NCBI GenBank assembly: GCA_965368585.1
Contig: CBDUNM010000007.1
Coordinates: forward strand, 1 to 64,000
Length of the DNA: 64,000 bases
Direction: 5' to 3'
From: JARRQB01 sp965368585
Lineage (GTDB): Bacteria; Pseudomonadota; Gammaproteobacteria; Chromatiales; Chromatiaceae
Shown here piece after piece: positions 60,884 to 64,000 of this stretch. A model generated the notes under the pieces. It was not told where the DNA came from. It did no database searches and saw nothing but the letters and a program-made list of their open reading frames with translations. The position numbers were made by a program, and so were the translations under genes. Position 1 is the stretch's first letter. Each line of letters begins with the position of its first letter.

Positions 60884-61558
60884 TCAACGCGTATTGCCGA
60901 CACGGGACCGCGAAGCGCCCACCGCCCCGTCCAACATCCGCGGCAGTTCTCTGCCTATCCTGGCTGATACCGGCTGCGCCAGTTCGGCGGACGCCTCGAA
61001 ACGCCACACAGAGGCCGGCGGCAGGTTACGCCAGATCTGGGCGGTGCGCGTCGCCCGCAGCCCGAGCCCGCGCAACAAGGTCGGCGCGACCGGGCAGGCA
61101 GGGCCGTAGGTAAACTGTACGATCGGACCCTGACCGGCGGTCACCTCGACGGAACCGGCCAGTATCGCCCGTTGCACCTCGCGCTCGATGGACAACAGCG
61201 GCAGGCCGGATACCACGGCCTTGACGGGCCCGGCGATGGCATGCTCCCGAAACAGTCCCGCCAGCTGGCGGGCATCACCCTGCAGTACACGCACGTTCGG
61301 AAACCGGCTGCGCAGGCGGTGGCAGAGCATCGGGTCGCGCTCGACCACCACCAGGGTCTCGGACGCTACGCCTCCGGCCAGCAAGCCGGCCGTGATACTG
61401 CCGGTCCCGCCGCCCAACTCCACCGTCCAGCCCGTACCGGCCGGCACCTGTGCCGCCATCGCGCGGGCCAGGGCCAAGCCACTGGGCGCGATTGCCGCCA
61501 CCCCCAGGGGATTACGCAACCAGGCGCGCATCAATAACCATTGATCTTCGGAATACAA
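60884..61558 (-). CDS. PmtA-like SAM-dependent methyltransferase (copy 2)
   Basis: The 224-residue protein shares the domain of copy 1 at 57543-58373: the lead-in RNPLGVAAIAPSGLALARAM, the SAM loop TVELGGGTGSITAGLL, VVERDPMLCHRLRSRFP, LQGDARQL and AVVSGLPLLS. It is close to phospholipid N-methyltransferases. The start is a TTG at 61558 with a GAGGTAG-type ribosome site; an ATG at 61531 is an alternative. The two copies differ clearly in sequence and lie on opposite strands, so they are not a recent duplication. Confidence 0.85.
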   Translation of the reverse strand: MYSEDQWLLMRAWLRNPLGVAAIAPSGLALARAMAAQVPAGTGWTVELGGGTGSITAGLLAGGVASETLVVVERDPMLCHRLRSRFPNVRVLQGDARQLAGLFREHAIAGPVKAVVSGLPLLSIEREVQRAILAGSVEVTAGQGPIVQFTYGPACPVAPTLLRGLGLRATRTAQIWRNLPPASVWRFEASAELAQPVSARIGRELPRMLDGAVGASRSRVGNTR

Positions 61559-61719
61559 GCCTTCTACCTCTTACATTTGACTTCGCGATTGTGCCGGCGA
61601 GGGGCGATTCTACATGGCGTCCACGCCGGACTACAAAATGTATTGTTCCTTGTTGGCACGACTGCAGCCAACCGCCGTATATTCACGTCGGCGACCCCAT
61701 CAACCGTACGCGTCGCCAG

Positions 61720-62742
61720 TCACGGAATCTCGCCCCGCCCGACCATCTCCCAGTAGAGGTTTTGCGCGCGGTTCTGCTGGGAATCGATCTGGGACTGAAG
61801 GTCGCCAAGCAACGTACGCAGATCATCGGCCTGAAAACGCGCCTTGCCTAACAGCGCCCTGACTTCGTCAGCCAACGGCTTGGTTTCCATCGATGCGTCA
61901 AGTCGGGACGCGGCGCGGGTCAGCGAGTCGATTGCCTGTTGCCGCTGGTCCGCGGTGATGGCGGCATTGAGCATGACCGCGTAGGCATCGATCACCTCGT
62001 TGTATGCGCTGGTGAGACCCTGCAGCGGGGCTTGCGTGTACCAATGGATACTGGCCATGGCACTCTGCAGGGCCGCGAGCGCAGCCTGCCAATCGGGTTC
62101 GTCCCGGTGCGCCGCGGAGGATGCCGCATCCAAGACGTCTTTGAGCTTATGCAGCGGGAATAGACCCGCGGAATAGCGAACGACCGAAACCACCGTGTCC
62201 AGTTTGCTCGCGGCGGTCTCGCGCTCGTCTTGCGCCGCTGCCTGCATGCCCGCTGCCAGCGCGGCGCGGGCTTTTCCCCACCGTTCGTCGGACGTATAAG
62301 CCAGCGCCTCGTTGACCTCGATCTGCAGCGGCACCCAAAGATCGGTGTCGACGGACTTGCTGGTGTCCCGCAGATCGTGGCGTATGAGACGAAGTTGATC
62401 TGCGAGGGCCATTTGCTCCGGCGGCAAACGCAAGAGCGTCAGATCGCTGCGCGCTTCTTCTATGGCGACCTTGAGCAGTGTCGAGCGTTTGTCGAGTACC
62501 GCTTGGCGGGCCCGTTGCAAATTGCCATAAATGCTGCGGCCCAAGTCGAGCAGCACCGGGTCGATGTACGGCGGCGCTCCCTGATCGACGTGGCCGGCAT
62601 CGCCTGCTTCGGTCTCGGTGTTCGCCGCCGGCGCTTTGCCACTGCCGGGCGGCTGGTCCGCTACCGACGACGAAGACGCGAACATAGTCCACGCGAGACA
62701 GCCGCCCGCCAGGCTTCGCCAAACAAAGTGGGAACGTGACAT
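61720..62742 (-). CDS. YfdX-family secreted protein
   Basis: The 340-residue protein has a signal peptide (about 1-27, LAGGCLAWTMFASSSSV) and a YfdX-type helical domain. A typical family segment is SAMASIHWYTQAPLQGLTSA followed by YNEVIDAYAVMLNAA. YfdX proteins are periplasmic stress-related proteins; a chaperone-like role has been reported for relatives. It is upstream, on the same strand, of the frameshifted phosphoesterase. Its Ala/Gln-rich C-terminus is probably helical. Confidence 0.85.
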   Translation of the reverse strand: MSRSHFVWRSLAGGCLAWTMFASSSSVADQPPGSGKAPAANTETEAGDAGHVDQGAPPYIDPVLLDLGRSIYGNLQRARQAVLDKRSTLLKVAIEEARSDLTLLRLPPEQMALADQLRLIRHDLRDTSKSVDTDLWVPLQIEVNEALAYTSDERWGKARAALAAGMQAAAQDERETAASKLDTVVSVVRYSAGLFPLHKLKDVLDAASSAAHRDEPDWQAALAALQSAMASIHWYTQAPLQGLTSAYNEVIDAYAVMLNAAITADQRQQAIDSLTRAASRLDASMETKPLADEVRALLGKARFQADDLRTLLGDLQSQIDSQQNRAQNLYWEMVGRGEIP

Positions 62743-62936
62743 TGATCAATCCTCAAAGATTCCGGGTTAGCGGGAACCAGTCTTCACGAATTCCAGCTCG
62801 TCCCCGGCCGCAATTACGCCGGCCGTGTCGTCAAGCATCGCGCCGATGTAAAAAAACCTCGTCGTCGGTCGCGCCCTACTTTACTAAAACCGGCGTAGCG
62901 GGGCGTAAACCGTGGTCACAATTGCCAACATAACGC
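62743..62936. other. Short intergenic region
   Basis: The 194 bases between YfdX and the phosphoesterase contain no gene. The sequence near 62840-62885 is AT-rich and could contain the YfdX promoter. Confidence 0.4.
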
Positions 62937-64000
62937 CTATTCTCCCGTTGCCGCCTCGTCGCTGTAGTGCGTTCGCACTGTATCCTCGCAATTGCCGATG
63001 AAGCGCGGATCTTCAACCGGCACGGGCAGCTCAGCCCGTTCTATGATCGAAGGGTGCTCGAAATCGAACATATCAACGGGTGGCCGGGCATGGGCGTCCC
63101 GGGCGGTGAGCACAGGCGAATCGAAACGCGCCTGCACAAAACGCAGGATGGATGTGTGATCGTAGACACGGTGTGAGACGCAGTGCTTCCTGGCGTAAGG
63201 CGAGAGGACGACCATCGGTGCGCGCACCCCGAGACGATCGAATTTGCCAGGCACATCCCGGACCTTAAGATTCGGCTGGATATCATCCGGAGGACACGCC
63301 CGCGGCGGCGGCACGTGGTCGTAGCATCCGCCGTGTTCGTCGTAGGTAAAAAACAGCGCGGTCCGTTTCCAGTTGGGGCTTTTCATTGCCGCGTCGATGA
63401 TTTGAGCCACGAAACGCTGACCGCCTGAACGCTTTCGGGCGGGTGTTCGTTATGCCGGCCGGCGGACGTCCCCCAGGAAAAAGCAGGCAGGCTGCCTTCT
63501 TTTGCGGCTTGAAAGAAGGCGTCGCTAGAGCGGAAATGATCGCCGTTCTCGGCCCGGAGTTTTGGCAGAATCTGCTCTTCGAACGAGGGTTCAGCCGCGG
63601 TGAACACCGTCGAGCTTTCACCGGCCTGTTCGAGTTGCTGGAAGATCGAACGCACTGCGACGCGCGGCGGCGGATCGTTACGAATATGCCCGAACGAAGC
63701 GGCCGCGATCATATACATGCGGTTCGGCCAGGTCGAACTGGGCACGCTGGCGTGATAATGATCGGCGATCGCGAAGGTATTCGCCAGGGCGCAGTAGTAC
63801 GGTAGCCCTGACGGGTCATAGTAAGGCATGGCACCCGCCCCGCCCGCCGTCATAAAGCCGCTCATTGCGCCTCCTGCAATCTGCTCGTCGACTTTGTTCC
63901 AATAGTGCGGTTGGTCGCCCAGACAAGGCGTCCCGGCGCGTGTCATCATTACCTTTTTTCCAGCGCTATCCAGATTGAACGCAGTCGCCGGGGCGACCTC
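62937..64000 (-). pseudogene. Phosphoesterase-family protein (acid phosphatase/phospholipase C type), frameshifted and cut by window edge
   Basis: The minus strand encodes a phosphoesterase-family enzyme in two frames. From the window edge to about 63430 one frame gives SGLPYYCALANTFAIADHYH and SSTWPNRMYMIAA, the substrate and metal site of the family. The second frame begins near 63410 with AQIIDAAMKSPNWKRTALFF, then TYDEHGGCYDHVPPP and FDRLGVRAPMVVLSPYAR, and ends with VYDHTSILRFVQARF. One missing base near 63430 (GCGGTCAG instead of, for instance, GCGGGTCAG) would join them. The frameshift may be real or a sequencing error. The N-terminus lies outside. Confidence 0.8.

Overview
The window looks like a GC-rich gammaproteobacterial chromosome. 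The minor-pilin order fimT-pilV-pilW-pilX-pilY1-pilY2-like-pilE, the fkpB-ispH pair, rimO, dusA, an EnvZ/RstB-type two-component pair and NhaD antiporters are all usual in Gammaproteobacteria. Two NhaD genes, a TRAP importer and an exosortase-type sorting signal hint at a marine, saline or sulfur-oxidising lineage, but I cannot name a genus from sequence alone.

Layout. 0-3.6 kb: a minus-strand TRAP operon (dctP-dctQ-dctM) coupled to an amidase cut by the window edge. 4.3-7.2 kb: two tandem NhaD-type antiporters, the second with altered signature residues. 7.4-9.2 kb: a 265-bp inverted-repeat element and an outer-membrane beta-barrel protein. 9.4-13.9 kb: two small secreted Gly/Arg-rich proteins divergent from a two-component system, then cytochrome b561 and YceI. 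14.6-22.1 kb: housekeeping and repair genes (Ada-like methyltransferase, DusA, EamA exporter, APH-like/AAA kinase, RimO). 22.6-27.6 kb: cobalamin riboswitch, BtuB, PduO-type adenosyltransferase, a Rossmann protein, FkpB and IspH. 27.6-36.6 kb: minor pilin/PilY1 operon and ThiO. 37.1-51.7 kb: polysaccharide flippase, a secreted propeller-like protein with a VPxPA sorting signal, an eight-gene carrier-protein and glutamate mutase cluster, a second propeller-like protein and a TPR protein. 52-57.5 kb: an Arg-rich secreted protein and a two-component system divergent from a PepSY protein. 57.5-64 kb: two PmtA-like methyltransferases, an ECF sigma factor, a damaged metallo-hydrolase, YfdX and a frameshifted phosphoesterase.

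The most unusual locus is 40.5-48.6 kb. A GNAT-like acyltransferase, an acyl carrier protein, an AMP-forming ligase, both glutamate mutase subunits (GlmS, GlmE), the GlmL/MutL protein, a fold-III PLP decarboxylase and an alpha/beta hydrolase run in one direction. The enzyme logic matches the start of vicenistatin-type beta-amino-acid assembly: glutamate to 3-methylaspartate, loading on the carrier, decarboxylation to 3-aminoisobutyryl-carrier, then transfer. Here there is no polyketide synthase. Instead the cluster lies beside a polysaccharide flippase and between two paralogous secreted proteins, one with an exosortase-type C-terminus. I infer a route that decorates an exopolysaccharide or a surface protein with a beta-amino acyl group. 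The riboswitch-controlled BtuB and the adenosyltransferase at 22.6-25.3 kb could supply the adenosylcobalamin that the mutase needs.

The window also holds several decayed genes (EamA, GT2 tail, MFS remnant, metallo-hydrolase, phosphoesterase) and three copies of a short element with terminal inverted repeats. I found no rRNA, tRNA, CRISPR array, exosortase gene or complete insertion sequence.
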